64,000 bases of DNA from Panopea generosa (lineage: Eukaryota; Mollusca; Bivalvia; Adapedonta; Hiatellidae). Each line of letters opens with the position of its first letter. Position 1 is the first letter of the stretch. The position numbers and the translations under genes were made by a program. Below are positions 1-11,939 of this stretch, one piece after another. The notes under the pieces are model-generated. The model had not been told where the DNA came from and ran no database searches. It saw only the letters and a program-made list of their open reading frames with translations. The DNA is taken from contig CM055905.1 of NCBI GenBank assembly GCA_029582155.1, positions 64,819,952 to 64,883,951 on the forward strand, written 5' to 3'.

Positions 1-79
1 AAAAACAATAGAAGAAAAAAATGACGTTAAAGAGGTGCTCAGTGTGTACGTAACCTTCTAGGAGAGGAATTTACGTAGG

Positions 80-180
80 CGGTTCGGTTAGCTCAGACGG
101 TAGAGCATTCGCCCTGTAAGCCGGACTGGCTACATATTTTTCTCGTCCTGTAACATTGGCGCCCAACGAGGGATTGTGAC
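80..180 (+). repeat. tRNA-derived SINE fragment (family 1)
   Basis: GGTTAGCTCAGACGGTAGAG is an A-box-like tRNA head. It is followed by a shortened body and a CTCGTCCTGTAAC end also seen at 1405-1485. The B box is missing. It sits in a unit repeated at 255-338. Confidence 0.6.
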
Positions 181-254
181 TGATATATATTCCGAGCTCT
201 GGTCTCTATGAAAATTCGGGACAAATTTCGAATTTGTGAGGGAATATGTCACAC

Positions 255-340
255 AGTGTGTACGTAACCTATTAGGAGAGGAATTTATGTAAGCGGTTCG
301 GTTAGCTCAGACGGTAGAGCATTCGCCCTGTGTAACGCCT
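255..340 (+). repeat. tRNA-derived SINE 5' part (family 1)
   Basis: Direct repeat of about 35-115 including the flank (gtgtacgtaacc...) and the same tRNA head, ending abruptly at ATTCGCCCTGT. Confidence 0.55.
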
Positions 341-1404
341 GTCAGGGCCGATATGTATAAACTAGGATTTTATAAGTAGATTATTGTAAGTTGATTAAAG
401 AATAAAAGTTTTAGTAGACACATTTTTAATGTATTTTAACAGTTAGTCATCAGGCATACGGTACAGTAGAGTTATAAATTAATACAACGTATATTTCCAA
501 CTGAGTCCGGGTATTTTATATGGGAACCGTATGCTAAACGGTGACTGAATATTACCTTGCTTGTAAAAGAATCGTTGGAAATACCCGTTATGACTCATTT
601 ATAGAGGCAGAAAATCTATCAGGATGGCGGAAACAACCAATAGAAACACGAGTTATAAATACTTGAACCAATGAAAACACGGATAGACTTCGATCCGTTC
701 TACCAAGTCGATCAGTTTTCCGCCATCTTGATAGATATTTCAACGAAAAACATGTGTGTAACATGAAAACTATGGCAAATCTAAGAAATATATTGTCTGT
801 CGTGGTTCTAACCAATATCTTGCAATACAAAGATGTGATTGATATAGGATGAGGTAAGGAAATATATATGAGTTAGTACATAAATCAACCGATAGAAAAC
901 TCTATCGTGACTGAGGCGAGCGATAGACATTTGAAATCTAGCGCTTTCTTAACTTTTACAATTATTCACGAACCAGCTTATAAATAGTAGTTGAACTGGA
1001 AATAATATGACAGGATCATACCGAAATGATTATATGTTAAAGAAATGAGTGGTGATTACTTCAGATTTCTTCAGGATATCCAGTTTCTCACAAACGAATG
1101 AGGAACGCTGAGATAACCGGAAGTGATAGAAATATTATCAAACAAATGAAACAAGTGGAAATCAGAAGTAATCGTACACTACCTTTGATAATAATTCATA
1201 TACAATGTGTGATACATAATTGCAAATGCAGTTTGAAGTTGTGATTTAAATCTTATCTACGTAAATGATCTATCATGTCTATCGTGTCTAACAGAGTTCT
1301 ACCAAGTCTTATAATATATCCTAACCTAGTAATTTAGTGTTCATGAGGTTGAGATGAAAAGTCTTATTCATATTTATTTATATTTAATGGAATCATGGTT
1401 AATA
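341..1404. other. Gene-free stretch with inverted repeats, possible insertion into a SINE
   Basis: No gene is supported. Imperfect inverted repeats are seen: about 617-638 with 714-736 (TATCAGGATGGCGGAAA type) and about 1051-1069 with 1157-1175 (ATTACTTCAGATTT type). The short ORF at 588-830 lies on the first and is not a gene. Confidence 0.4.
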
Positions 1405-1485
1405 TATTTATTACACCTGTAAGCGAAGGGTCCCCGGTTTGAGTCACGGACTGGCTGAATATTTTTTTCTCGTCCTGTTACAGAG
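1405..1485 (+). repeat. tRNA-derived SINE 3' part (family 1)
   Basis: Starts CCTGTAAGCGAAGGGTCC, then a B-box-like GGTTTGAGTC and the ACGGACTGGCTGAATATTTT tail. It complements the truncated copy ending near 338. Confidence 0.5.
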
Positions 1486-1489
1486 GTCT

Positions 1490-2840
1490 GACCTATATCG
1501 CTGAGATTTTTTCAATCTTAGCAGTAAAAGTGCACATTTATATCTAACATCATATATTATGGATATTCTGTTGTATTTTGTACGGTGTCCCGTTGGGGGC
1601 CATCGCGGCATATTTCTTAAATTATGTCAAGTCGAAACAACAAAACAATAAAACTACGACGATGAAAAGTAGATAGAATAGATTGATTGACTATTTAGCG
1701 ACATTTTTATCATTTTTATGCCATAAGAACTTGTGAAAACCGGAATTAAATAAATAAGTTTATGTTTGGGGAGCCTGTGTCAGTGCATTAATTTTTTTTT
1801 TTTTTTTGAACACAACTTTTGGAGCAGGACCATAAGTTATGCACCGATTGTAGTGTCTTTCTAGTGGAAAATAAAAATAATTCATTTGTCAAAATCAGTT
1901 GAATTTGTCTCGCAAAAAGGTGATCATTCGTGGAAATTTCAATGTAATATTTTGATGGAGGAAAATGTAAGAAATATTGTTTCTTCTTCAGAAACGGATG
2001 CTAAAATTTTATTTAATATGTGCCAAAATGCCTATATCAAGAAATAGTAAAAGTTTTATCTAGTATTTTACTCAAATCGGGATTTATCATTGCAAACTAT
2101 CTAAATGTTTGCTGTTTTACCAACAGTATATTAGCAGTGGTTTTTCCACAATTACACTTTTTTTGCTTGATAGACTCTCAAATATAATACATTTTGTTTA
2201 CCACTGAAAGGATCCATCTCCCGAAATCGTATTTAAAAAGCAAAAAGTCTTGGAATGAAACACGACCCCAAAACAATCTGTCATAGTCTTGAAAAATATT
2301 TATTGTCGTGCTCCGTCTAAACATTCAAAATACCAAAAACTTAGAATTTCGACTATGAAAAATCAAAATCTTTAAAGGAATGCTACATTCCTACCTGCAT
2401 AAAAATCTAATTCAATGCACAACCATCAAAGCAGAGTGTTAAAGCAGTGGATAAATTGTCGACAGCTCAGGTCATAAGTCAAGAGTTCGATCCCAGATTT
2501 GACCCAGTGGCCTAGGAAACATATCAGTTACTAGATATATCCAGGAAAACGAGTCGAGAGCGATTCATATTAAGCTCTCAGCTTACTTCGCAATCGAGCT
2601 AAAAAATCAGTTTAAACTAAACAGTTATTAAAAACAATAAGGAAGGTCTGAAGTCGTTATCATTTTGTCACAACTGTGTTTTATTTATAGATATTAAAGA
2701 AAACAAACACACATTCATTCACAGCAGGTGTATATAATGTTTCAAAATTACATTAATTGTTTTCAGAGAAATGTACAAATTAAGTCATTTTTCGTAATTA
2801 AATAAAAAATAAAAACGTGATTTTATATATAATATACATT
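1490..2840. other. No recognised feature
   Basis: AT-rich DNA with many stops in all frames; no gene or clear repeat was recognised. Confidence 0.5.
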
Positions 2841-2841
2841 A

Positions 2842-3838
2842 CTGAACGGAACAGCTAACCCGCCTGGTCCCACCTGACATCTATGCACGTGACATTTTAT
2901 ATATTTTTTTTTATAAAAACGTATCAAAGCAATTTCCTTGAAATCAATGCAACATTTTCTGTTAATTTCGTATATACACATTTTAATAACGCTATTCAAA
3001 ATTTCAATGAAGATATTGGAAATACAAAAGTGGCGGGTTAGCTGTTCTGTTCAGTATGTGGGGTTAGCTGTTCCGTTTAGTATATGCGGTTAGCTGTTCC
3101 GTTCAATATAAGGGGTTAGCTGTTCCGTTCAGTATACTGGGTTAGCTTTTCCGTTTAGTATATGCGGTTAGCTGTTCCGTTCAGTATATGGGGTTATCTG
3201 TTCCGTTCAGTATATTGGGTTAGCTTTCCGTTTAGTATATGCGATTAGCTGTTCCGTTCAGTATATGGGGTTAGTTGATCCGTTCAGTATATGGGGTTAG
3301 CTTTTCCGTTTAGTATATGGGATTAGCTGTTCCGTTCAGTATATGGGGTTAGTTGATCCGTTCAGTATATGGGGTTAGCTGTTCCGTTCAGTATATTGGG
3401 TTAGCTTTTCCGTTAAGTATATGCGGTAAGCTGTTCCGTTCAGTATATGGGGTTAGCTGTTCCGTTCAGTATATGGGGTTATCTGTTCCGTTCAATACAA
3501 GGGGTTAGCTGTTCCGTTCAGTATATTGGGTTAGCTTTTCTGATCAGTATATGGGGTTAGCTGTTCCGTTCAGTATATAGGGTTAGCAGTTCCGTTCAGT
3601 ATATTGGGTTAGCTTTTCCGTTTAGTATATGCAGTTAGCTGTTCCGTTCAGTATATGGGGTTAGCTGTATCGTTCAGTATATGGGGTTATCTGTTCCGTT
3701 CAATACAAGGGGTTAGCTGTTCGATTCAGTATATTGGGTTAGCTTTTCTGTTTAGTATATGCGGTTAGCTGTTCCGTTCAGCATATTGGGTTAGCTTTTC
3801 CGTTTAGTATATGCGGCTAGCTGTTCCGTTCAGTATGG
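2842..3838 (+). repeat. 26-bp minisatellite with an inverted monomer on its left
   Basis: About 30 copies of GGGGTTAGCTGTTCCGTTCAG plus TATAT from 3034 to 3838. One monomer in inverse orientation lies at 2842-2866, separated from the array by a roughly 170-bp AT-rich spacer. Confidence 0.85.
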
Positions 3839-4084
3839 CAGGGCTTTTTCATGATTAAAGTGTATTTTTAATCCAAAAAAAGAAAAAAAACACAAAAAAG
3901 AAAGAAAAAAATAGTAATACAATGTACATTATAATTGCAAGAAGCAATACAATCAGGAACACCAAAACTATTTTAAAACTATATCTAAGTAAGTAAATTA
4001 ATATTACATCATATAGTGATGTGTGCATGCTATACATGACAAAGCCACAGTATAAACAGCATCCGACCAAATGGGCCTATACTT

Positions 4085-4700
4085 AACATTAGGGCTGTGC
4101 ATTGGCATTTGTTTCATCTGCGATGCTTATCGTGATACTTCCTTTTCAGAACGATACGTATCACGATACATATTGCCTGTGAAAATATTTAAGTCGCGAT
4201 GCAATGCGCATCACGATACTGATTTTGAAACTGTAGCTTATGCAATCACCATGATTGTTTAAAAAGGTGTATGTAATAACCATGCTCGTATGCAACTTAG
4301 ACGTATCTTTTTTAATAGAGAACAACATAACTTTTTACAATGCATAACTGCGAGTGGTGAAATAAACATAGTGGGATAGTACCTGCTGTCCGTAATATTC
4401 GTCAAGTGTTTAGTCAGTTTATATCTGAAAATTCGTCTTGCTTTTAAAAAAAACAAAACAGTTCTTTTTTATTTGTTAGCTTTAATCAGCTTGTTTTTAT
4501 GTTTCATCTAGAATGGGATTGAGATGCACGATATTTGATAATCGTATCGATGCAAGTCTAAAGAATGTATTGCATCGCGATCTATTGGAAGTCTCATTTA
4601 ACATCCGATACATACATCGGCGGAAAGGTGAATCGCAATCCCTCAATGAATCGTTACACCTCTACTTCACATACAAATATATATATTTATATATGATACC
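4085..4700. repeat. Possible degenerate mobile element rich in CGATAC/ATCGTATCG words
   Basis: Recurring words (TATCGTGATAC, CACGATAC, ATCGTATCGATGCA, GCATCGCGAT) occur in both orientations, starting after AGGGCTGTGCATTGG. This resembles old DNA-transposon copies. Ends are not resolved. Confidence 0.3.
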
Positions 4701-4759
4701 CCACCCAGTCACATTATAATAACACCGGCACGACCATACCTAGAACTATCTTCTAAATG

Positions 4760-5420
4760 ATGGACGCCAAGCAAGGGCGATTTTAGTACAATAGTTTGAG
4801 GGCTTTAGTATGACCCGACCAGGGATCGAGCCAACGACCAGCTGGACACTCTACACATACAGCACCGCTGTGGTTTGCAATTTTTGTATATGTTTCATAT
4901 TGACTTGTAGATGTGCCTGTTTGTCTTTCTACCATTTTTCAAGTATTTGGTATGACGCGGCAGGGGATTGAACACACGACCAGCTGGACAATCTACACAT
5001 AGAGCAACGCTGTGGTTTGCAATGTTTGTATATGTTTCATATTTACTTGTAGATGTACCTGTTTGTCTGTCTACCATTTTTCAAGTCTGTGGTATGACCC
5101 GACCAGGGATCGAGCCAACGACCAGCTGGACAATCTACACATAGAGCAACGCTGTGGTTTGCAATGTTTGTATATGTTTCATATTTACTTGTAGATGTAC
5201 CTGTTTGTCTGTTTACCATTTTTCAAGTCTGTGGTATGACCCGACCAGGGATCGAACTCACGACCAGCTGGACACTCTACACATAGAGCACCGCTGTGGG
5301 TCGCAATGTTTGTACATGTTTCATATTTACTTGTAGATGTACCTGTTTGTCTGTTTACCATTTTTCAAGTCTGTGGTATGACCCGACCAGGGATCGAACT
5401 CATGACTTCCGCAAGAGATG
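4760..5420 (+). repeat. 142-bp tandem repeat, about 4.5 copies
   Basis: The unit includes TATGACCCGACCAGGGATCG and ends TACCATTTTTCAAGTCTG; positions such as 5012 and 5154 are 142 bp apart with near identity. Parallel 60-residue ORFs here are products of the repeat. Confidence 0.85.
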
Positions 5421-5599
5421 ACGACGCTCTGTCCATTGTCCACCGATGTGATGTATAACCAAAACAAGAACACACATACTCATGTGTATTGAGTATGGAT
5501 AATCAAACATGCAACATCCCTAACGTCCACCTATACCGACTTCTAAGGTATTCTATTCTTAAGCAATATCGAATAAGTTCCATGATACCAAGTATAAAT

Positions 5600-5862
5600 T
5601 GTTTGAATATTTAGCATCACTTTATGCCATCGAAATAACAGACGATGAGATCAAATAACAACTAATTCCTGAGATCCTGGATCCATTACTCAAGCACACC
5701 CATATCTCCGCGAGTAACTAATATTTTCCCACTTGAATCAGGCGAGAGACGAATGATAATGATACGCAATGTCGTATAAAGAGACTTTAGCCGGGGGGAT
5801 TCGAACTCGCGATCCTTGGATTGATAACCAAACACACTACCAACTGAGCTAACCGTTCCTGG
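5600..5862 (-). repeat. tRNA-derived SINE (family 2)
   Basis: The minus strand begins with a tRNA-like head: GGTTAGCTCAGTTGGTAG (A box) and GAGTTCGAATCC (B box). The body includes the ATGCCATCGA...TAACAGACGAT segment shared with copies at 30.4, 39.6 and 48.6 kb. Confidence 0.75.
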
Positions 5863-5915
5863 CCTAATACTAAGGAATGAAAAATAATAACAAAATATAA
5901 AACAGGATCACTTTA

Positions 5916-5985
5916 GTCTATCTCAGAACTTGAAATCGCCAGAATCAGGTCTATTAACCACCAATGAAAAAGCAGGCTCTGAAGC
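5916..5985 (-). repeat. MITE-A fragment
   Basis: AGTCTATCTCAGAACTTG then CCACCAATGAAAAAGCAGG. The element is cut off where the 47-bp array begins. Confidence 0.65.
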
Positions 5986-6007
5986 GGTCTTTAATTCTCC
6001 AGCAACA

Positions 6008-7520
6008 CTACACAGTTGAATTTTGTTCTTTGTTTTATATAAAATATGGTCTCACTACACAGTTGAATTGTGTTCTTTGTTCTATATAAAATAAGGTCTC
6101 ACTACACAGTTGAATTTTGTTCTTTGTTCTATATAAAATAAGGTCTCACTACACAGTTGAATTTTGTTCTTTGTTCTATATAAAATAAAGTCTCACTACA
6201 CAGTTGAATTTTATACTTTGTTCTATATAAAATAAAGTCTCACTACACAGTTAAATTTTTGTTCTTTATTCTATATAAAATAAGGTCTCCCTACACAGTT
6301 AAATTTTTGTTTTTTGTTTTATATAAAATAAAGTCTCACTACACAGTTAAATTTTTGTTCTTTGTTCTACATAAAATAAGGTCTCACTACACAGTTGAAT
6401 TTTATACTTTGTTCTATATAAAATAAGGTCTCACTACACAGTTGAATTTTATACTTTGTTCTATATAAAATAAAGTCTCACTACACAGTTAAAATTTTGT
6501 TCTTTGTTCTATATAAAATAAGGTCTCACAAACAGTTGAATTTTATCCTCTGTTCCATATAAAATAAAGTCTCACTAAACAGTTAAATTTTTGTGCTTTG
6601 TTTTATATAAAATAAGGTCTCACTACACAGTTAAATTTTTGTTCTTTGTTTTATATAAAATAAGGTCTCACTACACAGTTAAATTTTTGTTCTTTGTTCT
6701 ATATAAAATAAGGTCTCACTACACAGTTGAATTTTATACTTTGTTCTATATAAAATAAGGTCTCACTACACAGTTGAATTTTGTTCTTTGTTCTATATAA
6801 AATAAGGTCTCACTACACAGTTGAATTTTATACTTTGTTCTTTATAAAATAAAGTCTCACTACACAGTTAAATTTTTGTTCTTTGTTCTATATAAAATAA
6901 GGTCTCATAAACAGTTGAATTATATCCTCTGTTCCATATAAAATAAAGTCTCACTAAACAGTTAAATTTTTGTGCTTTGTTTTATATAAAATAAAGTCTC
7001 ACTACACAGCTAAATTTTTGTTCTTTGTTTTATATAAAATAAGGTCTCACTACACAGTTAAATTTTTGTTCTTTGTTCTATATAAAATAAGGTCTCACTA
7101 CACAGTTGAATTTTGTTCTTTATTCTATATAAAATAAAGTCTCACTACACAGTTGAATTTTTGTCTTTGTTCTATATACAATAAGGTCTCACTTCAGAGT
7201 TTAATTTTGATCGTTACTCTACATAAAATAAGGTCTCACTACACAGTTGAATTTTTGTCTTTGTTCTATATAAAATAAGGTCTCACTTCAGAGTTTAATT
7301 TTGATAGTTACTCTACATAAAATAAGGTCTCACTACACAGTTGAATTTTTGTTTTTGTTCTATATAAAATAAGGTCTCACTTCAGAGTTTAATTTTGATC
7401 GTTACTCTACATAAAATAAGGTCTCACTACACAGTTGAATTTTTGTCTTTGTTCTATATAAAATAAGGTCTCACTACATAGCTGAATTTTGTTCATTGTT
7501 CTATATAAAATAAGGTCTAG
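6008..7520 (+). repeat. 47-bp minisatellite, about 32 copies
   Basis: The unit contains CTCACTACACAGTTGAATTT and TCTATATAAAATAAGGT. Variants alternate (TTGTTCTTTGTT / TTATACTTTGTT), suggesting higher-order amplification. Its right flank matches single-copy elements at 40.0 and 54.5 kb. Confidence 0.9.
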
Positions 7521-7690
7521 GATTTCTACGATAAAAAAGTGTTGTTTTTTTATTTTTTTTAAATTGATGCAATGCTAGTCTTTGCTCTACTAATCAGCAG
7601 CAAGAACTCACAACCACTATGAACGACTTAAAAATATTTCAAACCTAATTATATAGGACTTTTTTCATGTTACTGCGGGGAATACGGAGC
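7500..7690 (-). repeat. Element Z flank joined to the 47-bp array
   Basis: GGTCTAGGATTTCTACG and CAGCAGCAAGAACTCACAACC reappear in inverse orientation at 40075-40345; see the entry there. Confidence 0.6.
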
Positions 7691-7779
7691 GCAACGGTGT
7701 AGTGAGACGTATAACAGCACATAATCAAAATACAGGGCGACTACACGGAAACATGCACCAATGTGATAATTATCAATCG

Positions 7780-9229
7780 TCAATCATTTCTCTTCAGAAA
7801 TCCTTTAAATATACTGATTTTCCTGAAAACAAACACGAAAAACACGATTGCTAAACAGCCTACAAAACATCCTACAATAATTAAAGGAACTGTCAATAAT
7901 ACATGTTTTGTTGTCTTTGATTCACAGAAGTCACGTTGAAGTGATTCTATCCTTTTCCCGGCATACTTCTGAGGTGCGGAACACGTTATATTGTTCAAAT
8001 ATTTGTATATATGAAATACCCCATGTGACTGCTTCTTCACCCCTACCACAAAATCTGCCATCTTGCAATCACAGACAAATGGATTATCGCGGATATCTAC
8101 AAAGACCGATTGACTTTGTAACCGCAACGTATCCAGGGTTTCTAAGGTTAATGCCGTTATGTTGTTATGGCGGAGGTCAAGTATACCTTTAAAATCATTC
8201 GATAGACCTCCATCGGTGAAGTGAGAGAAATGTTTAATTTTGTTATGGGATAGGTCCAAATATTTCAATTTCGGGAAAAGTCTTCTCCAGTTTAAAAATT
8301 CACCAGGTAATTCTGATAATCTACACTTTGACATGTTCATGTATTCCAGTTGTGGCAACGACGACTCGCCGAGAGTGGAATGTTTGCAGACGGTTGAATT
8401 ACTGATGTCCATATATCGGAGAAACATGTAAACACATCTGTCCTTTGGCTTGGTTTGTTTAGAGAATGCCAGTCTATCACTAATGTATGATTCATTCATT
8501 GCCCCATGTTGCTCGGGGCTTGGTGACTGTGGAGCAAATTTTATTGTTGTTGTAACGTTTCTGTAAATGTAACGCTCCGTTGCTTGTCCATTACATTCAA
8601 ATTCTCTACTTTTGGGATTAAGAATGGAATTAAACATGACATGCTCCATTAGTTGCGTTTCACAGTCTGTTATCTCAATCACTTTAAGATAGTCGGTGGT
8701 ATTATGTGCAACATCAAATTCAAGTAAATGATCAATTAATGTGCAGTTGTTAACCGAAACATACCATAAATATTTAGCACGTATAGGTATAGGAAGAGAT
8801 AATGTTCCTTTTCTATGATAGCATCTAAATTCAAAAGCAAACAACATGTTTGATTCATTTGCAATATAACTATTTAACGTTTTTTCATTGGTTGTTATCC
8901 ATTTCCTGTATTCCGAAAGTGACCAATGGTCGTCCTTTCCTAGATCACATGACACATGAACCGCCATCTGACTTGTGAAGTTCAATTCTACTACCAGAGA
9001 CGAGCCTATAATCAGCTGAACAAAATGTTTGCCATTCTCTGGGAAGTAAAGCATTAACGGAATCACCAATTGAGTAGGTAATCATCGATCTATTATCTCC
9101 ATTCATATTTGTATGAAATGATGTTTTATGGGAATTAGAATAATTCCGAGATAACGGGTCCATGCAAATATGTTTTACGTGCCCTAACAGTTGAATAGAA
9201 AACAATAATAATTTTGTCATCGAAGCCAT
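7780..9229 (-). pseudogene. Frameshifted paralogue of the LRR membrane protein
   Basis: Same architecture as the gene at 12479-13924. The N-terminal part is in one frame (start 9229, MASMTKLLLFSIQLLGHV signal peptide, through FCSADYRLVSGS) and the rest in another (ELNFTSQMAVHVSCDLGKDD onward to the stop at 7780). The intact copy reads YKLVSGTGLNFTSQ across the junction; here the stretch holds one extra base within about 8981-8998, so the frame breaks. Past that point no stop interrupts the LRRs (LKYLDLSHNKI, ILDLRHNNIT), LRRCT (NPFVCDCKM) or the membrane segment. A single indel with everything else open fits either a young pseudogene or an assembly error. A protein beginning at 9069 would lack a signal peptide. 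Confidence 0.8.
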
Positions 9230-9454
9230 TTTGGTAAGAGTTTGTCTCCCGTATTAGAAGAAGTTACCACTTTGCACTTTAAATAATATTTCTTCTTTCT
9301 TAATAAAATCTCCCCTCCAGGTTTGAAGAAAAACTAATTTCTATACGTTACCTGAAATAAAAAGTCTGCCTGTCCGTTAGCTTATTTCTAATATACATTT
9401 AAAACAATATAGCTGCAATAATTGCACACACGTTGAATTAGAAATTAAAACAAT
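9230..9454. other. 5' flank of the frameshifted LRR gene, no feature
   Basis: AT-rich; no convincing promoter element was identified. Confidence 0.4.
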
Positions 9455-9880
9455 CCGACATTCAAAGTGATAATTATATTACGCATCCAATAATAGCAGA
9501 ATTTTTCAAAGAACAGTTTATAAATACGTTTGAGTTATGAAGTAGATTGTAGCGGTTTGTTTTCATCCTATCCGATATTCACAGTGATAATTATATCATG
9601 TATCCAAGTAAATGTAGAACTTTTCAAACATCAGTTGATAACTACTGGCAAATTATGAAGTAGATTGTAGCAGTTGTTTTATCCTATCCGATATTCACAG
9701 TGATGAATTATATCATGTATCCAAGTAAATGAAGAACTTTTCAAACATCAGTTGATAAATACTGGCAAATTATGAAGTAGATTGTAGCAGTTGTTTTATC
9801 CTATCCGATATTCACAGTGATAATTATATCATGTATCCAAGTAAATGTAGAACTTTTCAAACATCATTTGATAAACAACT
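9455..9880 (+). repeat. About 120-bp tandem repeat, 3.5 copies
   Basis: Units share ATCCTATCCGATATTCACAG and AACTTTTCAAACATCAGTTG. The first copy is the most diverged. Confidence 0.8.
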
Positions 9881-10327
9881 AATCAGCCACCAGATAAATG
9901 CATTTTTTATGTGGTTCTGTGTATATATGTATCATTAATACTTGATTGATAGATAGGGCTACTTTTTTCATGGATGATGTATTTTAAATTGACGATTATT
10001 ACATATATTTGATCATTTATCGTTTCAACTTAAATTTTGTTGAATTCGTTATTAACTGATGTCGTTATATACGCTTAATAAAACACTCACATACAAATAA
10101 TGCATTCTGTACCATTACGTATCGCCCTGCAGCCAGTATTGTCGCGTTTTTTATGAAACAAATATAATGTACGTTCCGTTCCGTGTCATGCCACTTTATT
10201 CAACAGGATATTTAAATCCATCCATCAGCATGCTGAACTTTTTGTGTTTTGATTTCCTTGTTGATATGTTTAAAACAAGGTAGATATTGGCAATACATCC
10301 ATGATTGACATAACGTTTACAACCTGA

Positions 10328-10331
10328 ATTA

Positions 10332-10388
<57 letters not shown>

Positions 10389-10389
10389 T
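10328..10389 (+). repeat. CAA/CAG microsatellite
   Basis: Runs of acaacaaca mixed with gcagcagca. The minus-strand ORF 10270-10593 is carried mainly by this repeat. Confidence 0.85.
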
Positions 10390-11195
10390 TACATTTATTC
10401 TCTCATTACATTTACATGAGGAAAACGTACAAATATTATAACAGGTAGTGTTAACTGTGTTGGCTAGTCCTCTCCTATCACATCCAGTGTATACCCAGTG
10501 CGGACTCCGGCGTATAGCCAGGTATAAATACCGACGTTGTCTCCGGCTCAAACAATGCACACGCCGATCTGGACACACACTGTCAGAAGACACAATAATC
10601 TTGAATTTAAGGTCTTAAATCTGTGAGAAGTGTGAAATACATGTTAGTACGTTATCGGGTTGCATAATCAATGAAATAGTGAATAACTATTGGTCGGTTT
10701 GCCGTGAACGAAATAACATTATTTGGCTACGTTTGGGAAATCGTGTCATGTGCACTTGCGGCAAGAATATTATGCTGTAATAATTTTATTTTAAGCAACT
10801 GTTAACTAACTGGTAATTTTTGAATGGACATCTAAAACATCAATTGGAAAGTACAATATTTCTTTGGAATTATTTACAATATTTCGATGTGCCACGAACA
10901 AAATGATTTTTTTCATTTTGAATGTTTTTAGATCGAGTTAAGGATACATTTACTGGAGATGGAGTAGGAACAGGCCAGGATCAGAAAATGGCCAGTGTCA
11001 TCTCGAGCAAATACATATGTATGCCTGTCTGTTTACAAAACTAAGTGTTACTGTTGAAACTGATTAAGTATTACTGCTTGTTTTGAACTGACTTTGAATC
11101 GACACACAATAAAGCTCTATTTCTGAATATTGCCTAGTATGTGTGCGGACCCCAACTTTCGTTTTTATTTTGTAAAAAGCCAGCATATTTCGCAT
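10390..11195. other. No recognised feature
   Basis: Intergenic AT-rich sequence; no gene or repeat family was recognised. Confidence 0.4.
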
Positions 11196-11199
11196 ATTC

Positions 11200-11408
11200 T
11201 CCTGATTGGGTCAGTTAAATAGGAATGTTTGGAAAGCCACATTTGAGCAAATTGATTGGTCAATTACTACAACTGAATGTTTGAATGACGTCACAATTTA
11301 GTAAGCGTTCAATTGCTATGAATTGTGGGACAGGCATAGAATTCCCTGCTTTTTCATTGGTGGTTAATAGACCTGATTCGGGATATATCAGGTTTCGGTA
11401 TAGACCAG
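11200..11408 (+). repeat. MITE-A copy
   Basis: Contains GATTGGTCAATTACTACAAC, ATGACGTCAC and CATTGGTGGTTAATAGACC, ending GGTATAGACC. Confidence 0.75.
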
Positions 11409-11449
11409 AACAGATATACATGTAAGTTCGTGAGATATAAACTGGATAT

Positions 11450-11673
11450 TGGGTCCGTTAAAAAGCAATGTTGGGAGAGCCACATTTGAGCACGTTGATT
11501 GGTCAATTACGTCAACTGAACGTTTGATGACGACAGTTTAATAATCGTTCAATTGCTATGAATTGTGGGACAGGCATCGAATTGCCTGCTTCTTCATTGG
11601 TGGTTAATAGACCTGATTCGGGAGATGTTAATAGACCTGATTCGGGAAATAACAGGTTCTGGGATAGACTACG
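11450..11673 (+). repeat. MITE-A copy, tandem to the previous one
   Basis: Starts near ATTGGGTCCGTTAAAAAGCA and ends GGGATAGACTA. The segment GTTAATAGACCTGATTCGGG is duplicated inside it, and the CRE palindrome is interrupted (GATGACGACAG). Confidence 0.75.
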
Positions 11674-11767
11674 TCAGTATGGGCATTAACACTGGTTAAC
11701 TGGTGCATTATTTATCCCACATTCAGTAATACATATATTTACTATACAAGATTCATTAAATGTTCAG

Positions 11768-11935
11768 TACAGTCAAACATGTGTAAGTGGTTACCTCTTT
11801 TAAGCAGCTACTTGTCCTAACCCCAACCCACATTTTCTATTTCCCATTGTTATGTTTTCAGAGCAAATTAACCTGTCTTAAAAGGCCACTTTTGCTCCTT
11901 CCGTCAACTGATTGCTTAAGACAGGTTTGACTGTA
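11768..11935 (+). repeat. MITE-B copy (TACAGTCAAAC ends)
   Basis: Terminal inverted repeats TACAGTCAAACATGTGTAAG and ACAGGTTTGACTGTA, with internal GTGGTTACCTCTTTTAAGCA. The family is also at about 20.97, 47.83, 56.11 and 57.83 kb. Confidence 0.8.
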
Positions 11936-11939
11936 TACA

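Noticed and set aside
588-830. 80-codon minus-strand ORF
   Set aside because: Lies across an inverted repeat and lacks any recognisable domain.
5780-5862. Functional tRNA gene (also near 30.55, 39.53 and 48.8 kb)
   Set aside because: tRNA-like heads continue into a shared SINE body, and stems and anticodon loops are mismatched between copies.
10270-10593. 107-codon minus-strand ORF
   Set aside because: Largely a CAA/CAG microsatellite read as Val/Ala; no homology recognised.
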